Shown in pieces: positions 16,599 to 25,100 of a stretch of DNA of 64,000 nucleotides. Source of the stretch: Pseudomonadota bacterium (lineage in GTDB: Bacteria; Desulfobacterota; Syntrophobacteria; Syntrophobacterales; Syntrophobacteraceae); NCBI GenBank assembly GCA_023416335.1, contig JAEZHY010000301.1:1-64000 (forward strand), given 5' to 3'. Position 1 is the first letter of the stretch. The number at the start of each line of letters is the position of its first letter. Under the pieces are notes generated by a model. That model had not been told where the DNA came from and did no database searches. It saw nothing but the letters and a program-made list of their open reading frames with translations. Made by a program: the position numbers and the translations under genes.

Positions 16599-17837
16599 AT
16601 GCTCCAACTCCAAAACTCGATGACTCTCAAGAAAGAGCCCTTCGAGCCAATAAACAATCGGACCGTCAAAATGTTCAGCTGCGGCCCGTCCATCTACCGT
16701 CGGCCGCATATAGGCAATTACCGCACTTTCATCTGGGAAGATACTCTGCAGCGTTATCTGGAGTACCTGGGGTACGATGTTCGGCGGGTCCTGAATTTTA
16801 CCGATATCGAGGACAAATCCATAGAAGAGGCTCAGATGCTCGGAGAATCGGTGACCGAGGTAACCGGCGCGGTGGCCGAGCGTTTTATGCAGGAGACTGC
16901 AAAACTGCGAATCAAATTGCCGGACAAAATTCCTCGCTCCTCGACGAGTGTGCAGCAGGCGGCCCGCATCATTCAGCAGTTGATCGAAAAAGGGTATGCC
17001 TACAGGTACCGGGGCAACATCTTCTTTGATCCGCTCAAATTCAAGGATTTCGGTAAACTTTATAAGCTGGACATGAGCAGGTGGCCCAAGGAGAAAAGAC
17101 GCTTCAAGCTCGATACCTATCCCGGGCAGAGGTGGAATTACGGCGACTTTATACTGTGGCACGGATACAAAGAGGGCGATCCGGTTTACTGGGATACGGA
17201 AATAGGCAGGGGAAGACCGGCCTGGAACATTCAGGACCCCGCGATGATTTCGGAATCCCTGGGTTATGCTCTGGATATATTCTGCGGCGGCATCGACAAC
17301 ATGGTCAGGCATCACGACTATAATATTGCCGTTATGGAATCGGTATCGGGGCAGGAGCTTGCCCGTTACTGGCTCCATGGCCAGCATGTCCTTGTCAACG
17401 GCAAGAAGATGTCAAAAAGCCTCGATAATATCGTCTATCCCGAAGACCTTCTGGCCCGCGACTTTTCCTGGGAGCATATCCGGTTCGGCCTTCTATACCG
17501 CCATTACCGGAGACGGCTGAACCTTACGATGGAATTTTTCAGCAAGCTCAGTGCCCGTCTCGATAAATTGCGGGAGATGGTAGCCGCGATTCTGAAAGGT
17601 CCTCATGGCGAACCTGCCGCGGACGACAGTGTGCAGGAAATGATAAAAGAGTTGTCCGAACGCTTTGAAACGGCAATGAACAACGACCTCGACACTCAAA
17701 ATGCCTTCGAAGGCGTTTTCGGCGCGGTCTCGGGGTTGCACAACCTGAAGAAAGCCGGGCGGATCGGAAAAAAGGATGCTGACGTCGTTTCGGAAAAGCT
17801 CCACAAAATAGACGGTGTACTGCAGGTTATATTCTGA
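16599..17837 (+). CDS. Cysteinyl-tRNA-synthetase-like protein with altered zinc site
   Basis: 412 aa, against ~460 for CysS. It has the class I aminoacyl-tRNA synthetase core: PHIGN (37-40) for HIGH and KKMSKS (269-274). Of the four zinc/cysteine-recognition ligands of CysRS, C28 and H238 are kept. The Cys of the WHIEC motif is Asp (D213, in WNIQDPAM), and the Glu of HHENE is Asn (N242, in HHDYN). The C-terminal part is short, so anticodon reading is doubtful. It may activate another amino acid or make an amide bond as MshC does. ATG at 16599 behind GGGAGG. Confidence 0.82.
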   Translation: MLQLQNSMTLKKEPFEPINNRTVKMFSCGPSIYRRPHIGNYRTFIWEDTLQRYLEYLGYDVRRVLNFTDIEDKSIEEAQMLGESVTEVTGAVAERFMQETAKLRIKLPDKIPRSSTSVQQAARIIQQLIEKGYAYRYRGNIFFDPLKFKDFGKLYKLDMSRWPKEKRRFKLDTYPGQRWNYGDFILWHGYKEGDPVYWDTEIGRGRPAWNIQDPAMISESLGYALDIFCGGIDNMVRHHDYNIAVMESVSGQELARYWLHGQHVLVNGKKMSKSLDNIVYPEDLLARDFSWEHIRFGLLYRHYRRRLNLTMEFFSKLSARLDKLREMVAAILKGPHGEPAADDSVQEMIKELSERFETAMNNDLDTQNAFEGVFGAVSGLHNLKKAGRIGKKDADVVSEKLHKIDGVLQVIF

Positions 17838-17901
17838 CCCGCGCCGCTGTGAATCGATAGGTGAGCGACGCAGTCGCGTCTTTTTGCCGATTTCAACAAG
17901 T

Positions 17902-17935
17902 CCCCCGCTTCCCTCATTGAAGGGAGCGGGGCTTT
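17902..17935. terminator. Hairpin between convergent genes
   Basis: CCCCGCTTCCCT pairs with AGGGAGCGGGG (one bulge), followed by CTTTG. Placed between the CysRS-like gene and the leftward nagZ; it probably stops transcription of at least the first. Confidence 0.55.
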
Positions 17936-17954
17936 GCATCAAAATTTCACACCA

Positions 17955-18944
17955 TTATTTCCCGAAGTGAAACCGCAAAAGCATGTTGAAACGCTGAACG
18001 GTTGCGGCATGGTACTGCTGCAATTGAGCGTCACTGCTCAGCATGGCTGACAGGCTGGAGACGAAAGGCTCGATGCTCTCGCGCTTCTGGCAGAGGAGGA
18101 AGAAGTCGGTGCTGCAGGCAAGTCCTTCTCGAACAATCGAGTCCGGAGGATAGTTTTCGCTGATTGCCGCCATATCCAGATCGTCGCTGAAGAGCAACCC
18201 TCCGAACCCGAGGCGTTCCCGAAGGCATGTCCGGTTGATTTCCGGGGAAAGGGTCGCGGGCCTGCCAGGATCGACTGAAGGGTAGACGGCGTGAGAGGTC
18301 ATTACGCAGTTTACTCCGGCCTTGATTGCAGCCTGGAATGGAATGAGGTGCCGGCGGAATTCTTCGAGACTGTCCCCTTGAATGAGTGGTGAAAAGTGAT
18401 GCGGGTCCAGTTCCGCCCTGCCCAGGCCGGGGAAATGCTTCGCGGTAGCCGAGATTCGGTTTGCCTGGAGGGTTTCGATCCAGATTCTCCCCAGATCTGC
18501 AACTGCGCCCGGTACAGAGCCCAGTGAACGGGATTCCATGAAGTGGTCCCGACCTCTCGGAACGATGTCGAGTACCGGGGCGAAATTAATGTGGATTCCT
18601 ATCTGGTTCAGGTCGGCCGCACATATCCCGGCCCATCGGATGACAGCTTCGGGTCCTTCTTCTGCGAGAGCCTTTGCAGAGGGCAGACTCGTAAAGTGGG
18701 GAGTGAGCCTCTGGACCTTTCCCCCTTCCTGGTCTATTGCCACGAGCAGCGGGCGGTTCATCTGTTCCCCGGCAAAGGCCTGCGCCTCCGACAGGAGTGC
18801 TGTTAACTGCCCGGGATTCTCGATATTTCTTTTGAAAAGAACGATCCCGGCGGGATGGTATTCCGTAATGAGATGTTTCAGTTCCTCTTCCGGGTCTGTG
18901 CCTCTAAATCCAAGAAACAAGTGTATACCGGGTTGTAAATCCAA
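17955..18944 (-). CDS. nagZ: Beta-N-acetylhexosaminidase NagZ (GH3)
   Basis: 329 aa. Cytoplasmic glycosidase that removes GlcNAc from anhydro-muropeptides in cell-wall recycling. The GH3 barrel shows IDQEGGKVQRL (residue ~76), the AKHFPG motif with the distal catalytic His of the NagZ loop (DPHHF), and the nucleophile region FSDDLDM. I chose a TTG start at 18944 because GGAGG stands 5 bases upstream and the family begins here. The ATG at 19001 would overlap the upstream gene and adds a non-conserved tail. It lies 28 bases downstream of the permease gene. Confidence 0.88.
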   Translation of the reverse strand: MDLQPGIHLFLGFRGTDPEEELKHLITEYHPAGIVLFKRNIENPGQLTALLSEAQAFAGEQMNRPLLVAIDQEGGKVQRLTPHFTSLPSAKALAEEGPEAVIRWAGICAADLNQIGIHINFAPVLDIVPRGRDHFMESRSLGSVPGAVADLGRIWIETLQANRISATAKHFPGLGRAELDPHHFSPLIQGDSLEEFRRHLIPFQAAIKAGVNCVMTSHAVYPSVDPGRPATLSPEINRTCLRERLGFGGLLFSDDLDMAAISENYPPDSIVREGLACSTDFFLLCQKRESIEPFVSSLSAMLSSDAQLQQYHAATVQRFNMLLRFHFGK

Positions 18945-18972
18945 TTGCCCCTCCAGTTTTTGGCTATATGAA

Positions 18973-20133
18973 TCAACCGACGTGCCCGAGCGCTTCCGCA
19001 ATTCGAATATGACTTGCCCGCCAGATTGGAAGCAGAGCGGAAGCTATCCCGATGCCGAAACTGACCAGCGCGCATTCTACAAGGGTTTTCCACTGTATGT
19101 GGAAAACGGGCAGAAAATCGCTCATGCCCTTCGAGAACACGGCGGCAACCGGGTAGGAAAGAATGATTCCGCAAAGCCCGCCGAGCATGGAAAGAAATAC
19201 GGATTCGCCGGCTATGAGCATCCAGAGATACTTGCTTCCGAAACCGATTGTCTTGAGGATCGCATATTCCGGCATGCGCTCGCGCGAAGTCATGGCCATG
19301 GTGTTTGCAAGGATCACGAGAATGACCCCGATCACCACGTAAGAAACCACGCGGATAGCGATTACTATAGCGTCCATCATTGCCAGGAACCCGGCCTGGA
19401 AAGCCTTTTCGGTTTCGGTGAGAGTCTCCGCCCATGAGTTCTTGAAAAGAGCATCGATCGATGCGGAAATCTGTGCGGCTTCGGACGGATCCTTTATCTG
19501 GATCAGATACCAGCCGACTTTGCCTGCTCTTGTCGCCAGCGCGGATTTCTTTACTTTTTCATCCAGGTAGTTCCAATTGAAGAAGAAGGCGGTCTCATCC
19601 ACCGTTTTGGTGGCTCCCCGGTAGACGCCCCGCAAGACGAAGTTCCATTCGCCCGGATAGATGTTTCCGGTCAGCGTGATGGTGTCCCCGAGTTTCCATC
19701 CGTATTTGTCTATCAGTTTCCGTCCGACGATGCACGCATTGCGCTGGCTTCGGAAGGCCTTCAATTCATCGGAAGGGATGACCATTTCAGGCGCAACGTC
19801 GAAATAGTGGTCGGGTTCGATAGCAAGGCGGGGAAAAAAATGACGCTCATCGATGTAGATTCCGCCGAACCAGTTTGCATAACTAACCTGGTTTACGCCT
19901 GGGACCTGGAGTATCTGAGTCCGGTAGCTGAGAGGGAGAGGCATAATCAGGGAAACCGCATTCCTGGTAACCAGCCTGTTGGGAGACGCGGAGTTGACCC
20001 CGGTATACCATGCCTCCAGGACCGTGCTGAGCAGGCAGAAAGCGAGTATGGCGACCGCCATTCCGATAATGGTCAGAACGGTCCGCAGCCGCTGTCTGAA
20101 TGTATTGCGAATGATGAGTTTGAAAAACTGCAT
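18973..20133 (-). CDS. FtsX/MacB-type ABC transporter permease, orphan
   Basis: 386 aa. The N-terminal helix (residues ~17-40) is followed by a large periplasmic domain, then three C-terminal helices around 255-285, 305-330 and 350-375, the usual MacB/LolC-type layout. The coupling motif before the second helix (MTSRERMPEYAILKTIG) is typical. Such permeases need a separate ATPase, and none is adjacent: upstream is a metallo-hydrolase, downstream nagZ. Possible roles are lipoprotein or macrolide-type export, or cell-wall hydrolase control as with FtsEX. The nagZ neighbour mildly favours an envelope role. Confidence 0.85.
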   Translation of the reverse strand: MQFFKLIIRNTFRQRLRTVLTIIGMAVAILAFCLLSTVLEAWYTGVNSASPNRLVTRNAVSLIMPLPLSYRTQILQVPGVNQVSYANWFGGIYIDERHFFPRLAIEPDHYFDVAPEMVIPSDELKAFRSQRNACIVGRKLIDKYGWKLGDTITLTGNIYPGEWNFVLRGVYRGATKTVDETAFFFNWNYLDEKVKKSALATRAGKVGWYLIQIKDPSEAAQISASIDALFKNSWAETLTETEKAFQAGFLAMMDAIVIAIRVVSYVVIGVILVILANTMAMTSRERMPEYAILKTIGFGSKYLWMLIAGESVFLSMLGGLCGIILSYPVAAVFSKGMSDFLPVFHIQWKTLVECALVSFGIGIASALLPIWRASHIRIAEALGHVG

Positions 20134-20340
20134 TCAAGCCTTGCCTGGTATGAATAGGAAATCCTGCAACAAGGGTGAACGGCACTCCTTCTCACAAAGC
20201 TAAATTATATTTGAATTCAGTGATGAAATCGAACAAGAAGAGAATCCGGAACCGCAGTTAGAGCAGCCGATCCGATCATGTGGCCCATAGCATTCCCAAC
20301 AACCTGGCCGGCCGGCATGGCTGCTCCTCCGACGGCGGGA

Positions 20341-21081
20341 TTACTTCATCTTCCGTATGCGAATCTCGGTTTCAGACTGCCCTTTGAGCAGGTCCACCAG
20401 TTCGGAAAGATCGGTATCAGAGTAATGGTAGGGATAGAAGATTTTGGGCCGTATCACTTTAACCGCGTCGGCAGCCATCTCGACAGACATCGTATAAGGG
20501 ATGCTCACCGGCAGAAACGTGATGTCGATTTCGCTCAATTCTTTCATTTCGGGAATTTTTTCCGTATCACCGGCAATATAGACCCGCTTGTCGCCGAAAG
20601 TCAGAATGTACCCGTTGCCCATGCCTTTGATATGGTAAGGAAAACCGGAGGATCGCTTGTGTACGATGTTGTATGCCGGGACACCCTCGATTTTGAGTCC
20701 CTGGACGATTTTTACGTCTTCGTTGCGCATGACGATACCTTCCGGATACTGAATGGCGCAGCCTTCGGGCAAAACGATAAGCGTATTTTCCGTGCGCAAC
20801 GTCTCGAGTGCGTTCAGGTCCAGGTGGTCCTTGTGCTCATGCGTGACGAGGATAATATCTGCTTTGGGCAACTTTGAGAAATCGGCATACTCCCCGACTG
20901 GATCGATGTAGATCTGCTTGCCGTTAAACAGCATCTCCAGGGAGGCGTGTCCAAGGAAGGTGATTTGGAGCGGCCCCGCCAATGTGTCGATCGTGTCTGT
21001 TTCATATTGTTGGCACAAAGCTGCGACTGGGCAGAGAAAAAACAAAAAGATCAATATCAGGCTAAAAATCGGCTTATTCAT
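20341..21081 (-). CDS. Exported metallo-beta-lactamase-fold hydrolase (UlaG-like)
   Basis: 246 aa. Signal peptide at residues 1-~24 (MNKPIFSLILIFLFF start, VAA cut). The metal-binding motif HEHKDHLD is at about residues 80-87, with a GHASLE strand before it and AGDTE and PYHYSD for the remaining ligands. Related to UlaG/YycJ-type MBL proteins; substrate unknown. ATG at 21081 with GGAG upstream. It precedes the permease by 207 bases on the same strand and may be in its transcript. Confidence 0.85.
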   Translation of the reverse strand: MNKPIFSLILIFLFFLCPVAALCQQYETDTIDTLAGPLQITFLGHASLEMLFNGKQIYIDPVGEYADFSKLPKADIILVTHEHKDHLDLNALETLRTENTLIVLPEGCAIQYPEGIVMRNEDVKIVQGLKIEGVPAYNIVHKRSSGFPYHIKGMGNGYILTFGDKRVYIAGDTEKIPEMKELSEIDITFLPVSIPYTMSVEMAADAVKVIRPKIFYPYHYSDTDLSELVDLLKGQSETEIRIRKMK

Positions 21082-21401
21082 AGAAGGCTCCAGGAACGCT
21101 CTTCGGTTTGGTCTCACATGCTTGCCCGGGAATACTTTTACCTAACGGTTTGGCGTAAAATACTCCGATATGCGCCCATGCTCAACGAAATTCCGGAAAT
21201 AGATACCAATTATTATCTGCTGATGTTTCCTGGTTCGGCCTCCTCGCCTGCAAAATAAGGCGGCGTGCGGCCCGGATAGCGAAACTTTTCTCTTGTTAGC
21301 CGGGGCAAGTTGTGGAATTCTCTTATCGTGTTTACCTGATATGCAGAACAGGAAATACTGAAAGTTTTCCGATAGATCCGAGTTTCCCTTCAGGAGGTGG
21401 A
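21082..21401. other. Intergenic region between divergent genes
   Basis: 320 bases. I see no gene, repeat or strong promoter. A frame opening at 21312 joins the small membrane protein in frame, but the family-like start with AGGAGG is at 21402. Confidence 0.35.
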
Positions 21402-21647
21402 ATGAATCTGCTCTTTTTGGCTTGCCTGATCGCGGTAATCCTGGCGGTCGGGATGGGATTATACTTCTTCCGGGCCAGATCCGGAGCGAAAACCGAAATT
21501 CCCGAGATTTGCATGGGCGCTATCAGGGTGACGGACCGGCAGGGGCGGGACATGCTGATAATCCGCAAGGATGACGGCAGCTTCGAAATGCACGAAGAAC
21601 AAAAAATCAGGAAACAGTGCCTGGCTGGTACCGATCACAGGCACTGA
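21402..21647 (+). CDS. Small single-pass membrane protein
   Basis: 81 aa. One N-terminal transmembrane segment (LLFLACLIAVILAVGMGLYFF) at residues 3-~24, then a soluble tail of about 55 residues with a strand-rich, DUF-like centre. No family recognised. AGGAGG stands 4 bases before the ATG, strong support for translation. It faces the convergent cobA-hemD gene. Confidence 0.65.
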   Translation: MNLLFLACLIAVILAVGMGLYFFRARSGAKTEIPEICMGAIRVTDRQGRDMLIIRKDDGSFEMHEEQKIRKQCLAGTDHRH

Positions 21648-21745
21648 CCTCCCGGGTATTTCGGGCCGGTTTTCCGACCGAAAATCGAAATCCGCAAGTC
21701 TTTTCAGGAAAGGCGTTGCGGATTTCGAGCGTGAACAGATAGATC

Positions 21746-23275
21746 CTATTGCTCTTTGGCGAAATGGGCGACAATGCTGTCGACCAGCCCCTGAATCGTG
21801 TATTCAGAAGGCATGATGGAAGTCTTCAGACCGAACTTCCCGGCGGTTTCGGCCGTTATCGGCCCAATCGAGGCAATAACGGTTTTGTTCAGGAAGGGAG
21901 ATAATTCCTCTTTCCCGACCAGGGAAAAGAAGTTGGAGACCGTCGAAGAAGACGTGAAAGTGAGGCAATCCACTTCGCCCGCCTTTATGAGTTCCGCAAC
22001 TCCCGCCGCATCCTCTTCGGGCAGAACCGTCTGGTAAGCCGGGACGACATCTACGTGCGCTCCTAGTTCCACCAGCTTTTCCGGCAGAATCTCGCGTGCG
22101 ACCATGGCTCGAGGCATGAGGAAACGCATTTCCTTGAGATTTTCTCCGGCAAGGGCTTCGAGAACGCCTTCCGCGCGGTATTCTCCCGGAACGAGATCGG
22201 GGCGCAGCATTGATGACTCGAGTGCTTCGGCCGTCTTGGGACCGATGGCGGCAAGGCGGACCCCTTTTAACTCACGGACGTCCTTTCCGGCGGCGAGCAG
22301 TCTTTCCATGAAGAAACGGACGCCGTTGACGCTTGTGAAAATCACCCAGTCATAGGTGGAAATCTGTTTGATCGCCTGGTCGATCGGGTCCCAGGAAGGC
22401 GGTGGGGCAATCGATATGGTGGGAAATTCGATGCACCGTGCGCCGAGTGCTTCGAGAGCGGCCTTGAAATCGCTTGCCTGCTCTCTTGCCCGCGTTATCA
22501 CGACCGTGCGGCCGAAAAGAGGCCTGTGCTCGAACCAGTTCAGCTCATCGCGGCACTTGACGACTTCTCCTACGACTATCATTGCCGGCGGCTTGAGCTT
22601 GGCTTCCTGTACCTTCCGGACTATGTCCGCGAGTGTGCCCGTTACAGTCTGCTGAAGAGGCGTGGTGCCCCAGCGGATCAGAGCGACGGGCGTTTCGGCG
22701 GGTCTGCCGTTTTCGATCAGGTTCCTGCAGATTTCGGGCAGGTTTTTTACCCCCATGAAAAAGACGATTGTTCCCGCACCCGTTGCAAGCTTGTCCCAGG
22801 CGATCTTGGAATCGGTTTCGTTCTTGTCGGCCCTTTCATGGCCCGTGACGAAGGCTATGCTGGCCGTGAAGTCGCGATGGGAAAGGGGAATGCCTGCATA
22901 AGCGGGAACTGCGACCGCGGCGGAAATGCCGGGTACGACCTCGAAGGGAATCCCGTTTTCGACAAGCACCTGGGCTTCTTCGCCGCCTCGGCCGAAAACG
23001 AACGGGTCGCCTCCTTTGAGCCGGACGACCACGTTCTCTTTTCCCTTTTCGACCAGAAGGGCATTGATTCCGTCCTGGCTGAGAGTATGATCGCCGCCTT
23101 TCTTCCCCACGTAGATCCGCTCCGCGGTGGACGGGGCATATTTTAGAAATGCCTCGTTGGCCAGGTAGTCGAAAACCACTACTTCGGCTTTTTGGAGGAC
23201 TTCCTTTCCGCGAATCGTAAGAAGACCGGGATCACCCGGCCCAGCTCCCACCAGATAGACTATGCCTTTTTTCAC
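21746..23275 (-). CDS. cobA-hemD: Bifunctional SUMT / uroporphyrinogen-III synthase
   Basis: 509 aa fusion. Residues 1-~245 are the S-adenosylmethionine uroporphyrinogen-III methyltransferase (VYLVGAGPGDPGLLT, GGDPFVFGRGGEE, GIPLSHRDFTAS), which makes precorrin-2 for siroheme. Residues ~255-509 are HemD, which closes hydroxymethylbilane to uroporphyrinogen III. The fusion is typical of clostridia and Desulfobacterota. Start is GTG at 23275. hemC lies upstream on the same strand. Together with ahbAB at 3.3 kb these supply siroheme for DsrAB and haem for cytochromes. Confidence 0.93.
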   Translation of the reverse strand: MKKGIVYLVGAGPGDPGLLTIRGKEVLQKAEVVVFDYLANEAFLKYAPSTAERIYVGKKGGDHTLSQDGINALLVEKGKENVVVRLKGGDPFVFGRGGEEAQVLVENGIPFEVVPGISAAVAVPAYAGIPLSHRDFTASIAFVTGHERADKNETDSKIAWDKLATGAGTIVFFMGVKNLPEICRNLIENGRPAETPVALIRWGTTPLQQTVTGTLADIVRKVQEAKLKPPAMIVVGEVVKCRDELNWFEHRPLFGRTVVITRAREQASDFKAALEALGARCIEFPTISIAPPPSWDPIDQAIKQISTYDWVIFTSVNGVRFFMERLLAAGKDVRELKGVRLAAIGPKTAEALESSMLRPDLVPGEYRAEGVLEALAGENLKEMRFLMPRAMVAREILPEKLVELGAHVDVVPAYQTVLPEEDAAGVAELIKAGEVDCLTFTSSSTVSNFFSLVGKEELSPFLNKTVIASIGPITAETAGKFGLKTSIMPSEYTIQGLVDSIVAHFAKEQ

Positions 23276-23370
23276 TGTGCACTCTTGGTTGAGAATGGAT
23301 TATTGAAAAGCGCCAATTGTGGAAGTCGGTGCTTTGCAGATAGCTTATCATGCGCCGGTAGGCTTTTTGT

Positions 23371-23425
23371 TCATTGGCGGGTTGCGCTCCCGCTATAGCC
23401 CACCCTACGGATTAGCCCACCACCG
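23371..23425. repeat. REP-like palindrome, family A, partial
   Basis: Short copy with GGCGGGTTGCG and GCCCACCCTACGG, between hemC and cobA-hemD. It matches the right ends of the elements at 4790 and 29290. Confidence 0.5.
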
Positions 23426-23460
23426 CGGCCCTTGCCGAACATGATCGACGGGCGAAGATT

Positions 23461-24417
23461 TCAGGTCAATGTCAAATTTTCGGGCTTGCCCATCTTGTAG
23501 ACTTCTTCCAGGATTCTCTTCGCACCCTGATTGAGCAGTTCGGCGGCGATTCTTTTTCCGAGTTCGACCGCTCCGTCCGGCGGAGCCGATCCAGTTGCAC
23601 GGAAGATCTGTCGGCCGTCGATCGATGCAACCAGGCCGGACAACTCGACCGCGTTTCCGGTGACTCTCGCGTGGCCCCCGATCGGTACCTGGCAGCCTCC
23701 GTCCAGTTCCTTCAAAAGACTGCGCTCGGCCTCCACCGCGACGGCACTTTCCCTGTCATCGAGAGGTGAAAGGAACTTCCGGATTCTTTCGTCGCCGGAC
23801 CTCGATTCGATCCCGAGTGCGCCCTGGCCTATGGCCGGAATGAACTGCGCCGGATCCAGGTAAAGGGTTATCCGGTCCTGCCAGCCCATGCGCCTTAGAC
23901 CTGCTGCCGCAAGAATAATTGCGTCGTACTGGCCTTCCTGGACCTTGCGGATGCGGGTATCGAGATTACCCCTGAGGGTGCGAATTTCGAAATCCGGGCG
24001 AAGCTTCAGCATCTGCGCTCCACGGCGCAGACTGCTTGTTCCGATCACGGCCCCTTTAGGAAGGTCGTCGATGGTGCTTCCCTGCCGGAGTATAAGCACG
24101 TCACGGGGATCTTCCCGCCTGGGGACCGCACCTATCCGGAGACCTTCCGGCAGCACCGCCGGGACATCTTTCATGCTGTGTACGGCGACGTCTACGGATC
24201 CGTCCAGCAGGGCATCCTCGATTTCCTTCACAAAAAGGCCCTTACCGCCGACTTTCGCCAAAGGCACATCGGTAATTTTATCACCGGTGGTCCTTATGAT
24301 TTGAAGCTCGACTTCAACACCCGGCCAGAGTTTCTCCAGCGCTGCTTTCATCATGCCGCTCTGCTGGAGAGCGAGCATGCTCCCACGGGTTCCGATGCGA
24401 ATTAATTCTTTTGCCAA
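23461..24417 (-). CDS. hemC: Hydroxymethylbilane synthase
   Basis: 318 aa. Joins four porphobilinogen units into hydroxymethylbilane. The dipyrromethane cofactor attaches at C242 (LDGGCQVP), and substrate-binding motifs IGTRGSMLALQQ, VHSMKDVP and GTSSLRRGAQ are intact. The start is TTG at 24417, with AGAGG 6 bases before it, matching the usual N-terminus. It is the first porphyrin gene on this strand; cobA-hemD follows after 185 bases holding a repeat remnant, so the two may still be co-transcribed. hemA and hemB are not in the window. Confidence 0.95.
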   Translation of the reverse strand: MAKELIRIGTRGSMLALQQSGMMKAALEKLWPGVEVELQIIRTTGDKITDVPLAKVGGKGLFVKEIEDALLDGSVDVAVHSMKDVPAVLPEGLRIGAVPRREDPRDVLILRQGSTIDDLPKGAVIGTSSLRRGAQMLKLRPDFEIRTLRGNLDTRIRKVQEGQYDAIILAAAGLRRMGWQDRITLYLDPAQFIPAIGQGALGIESRSGDERIRKFLSPLDDRESAVAVEAERSLLKELDGGCQVPIGGHARVTGNAVELSGLVASIDGRQIFRATGSAPPDGAVELGKRIAAELLNQGAKRILEEVYKMGKPENLTLT

Positions 24418-24435
24418 TTTGCCTCTTCCTAAAGA

Positions 24436-24672
24436 TTAATGACAGGTAGCGCAGCTTCCGCCCGCGCATCCGGCGCAGCCGGAACTGGCGGTGCTTGCCC
24501 CTCGGCTGCTGGCCGCTCCCTTATCTCCGCCGCTTTTGAAACCGCAAACGGACATCATCTTCTGCACGTTCGAGGATTCGCATTTCGGACAGTTAACCGC
24601 TTCGTCGCTCCTGAAAACAAGCCTTTCGAACTGCTCGGAGCAGTTGCAGCACTGGTACTCATATATCGGCAT
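24436..24672 (-). CDS. FmdB-type zinc-ribbon protein
   Basis: 78 aa. The N-terminal ribbon starts MPIYEYQC and has CxxC (CCNC) and CPKC zinc pairs, characteristic of FmdB. The tail is rich in Gly, Ala, Ser and Cys (CAGCAGGSCATCH), a second possible metal site common in anaerobe copies. The function is unknown; a regulatory or metal-handling role is assumed. GGGAGG precedes the ATG at 24672. hemC starts 18 bases downstream, so they share a transcript. Confidence 0.85.
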   Translation of the reverse strand: MPIYEYQCCNCSEQFERLVFRSDEAVNCPKCESSNVQKMMSVCGFKSGGDKGAASSRGASTASSGCAGCAGGSCATCH

Positions 24673-24722
24673 TTCGACCACCTCCCGATGGAAAAATGAA
24701 AAATCAAAGTAAGAATAACACG

Positions 24723-25100
24723 TCAGGAAGCAAGCTCCAACTGTATTAGGTCCCCGTCCCGGACCCTTTTGAACTCGCGGGCATCTCCGATCACCTTTCC
24801 GATTATATTGACGGCGCTCGCCGGACGGATCTCGCTTCCCCTGCTGACAGGGGTTGGACCGAAAAAGATGCAGAATGCCCGTCCGGAAGGCCAGTAGCCG
24901 AGGTCGCCGACCTGGACGACATCGACCGCCGTCGCATCGAGCTTCTGAGTGATCGGGGTTGAAAAGTAAATCTCATCGCCCCATGTGTTTGCCGCAACGG
25001 TGAGGGGCAGGGCGTCCCGAATGGCGTTTGCTGTCGGAGTATCGGCCAGTTCGGCCGTCATGACGATCTTTCCCGACTTGATTTGAATCCGGCTTCCCAT
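24723..25100 (-). CDS. Cyclophilin-like fold protein (DUF369-like)
   Basis: 125 aa. Resembles the small Cyclophil_like family (TM1367-type barrels): TANAIRDALPLT, WGDEIYFSTP and GDLGYWPSGRAFCIFFGPTP are the typical blocks. These lack the prolyl-isomerase residues, and no enzyme activity is known. Its ATG overlaps the TGA of the upstream gene (ATGA), so translation is coupled and the two proteins probably act together. Confidence 0.75.
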   Translation of the reverse strand: MGSRIQIKSGKIVMTAELADTPTANAIRDALPLTVAANTWGDEIYFSTPITQKLDATAVDVVQVGDLGYWPSGRAFCIFFGPTPVSRGSEIRPASAVNIIGKVIGDAREFKRVRDGDLIQLELAS

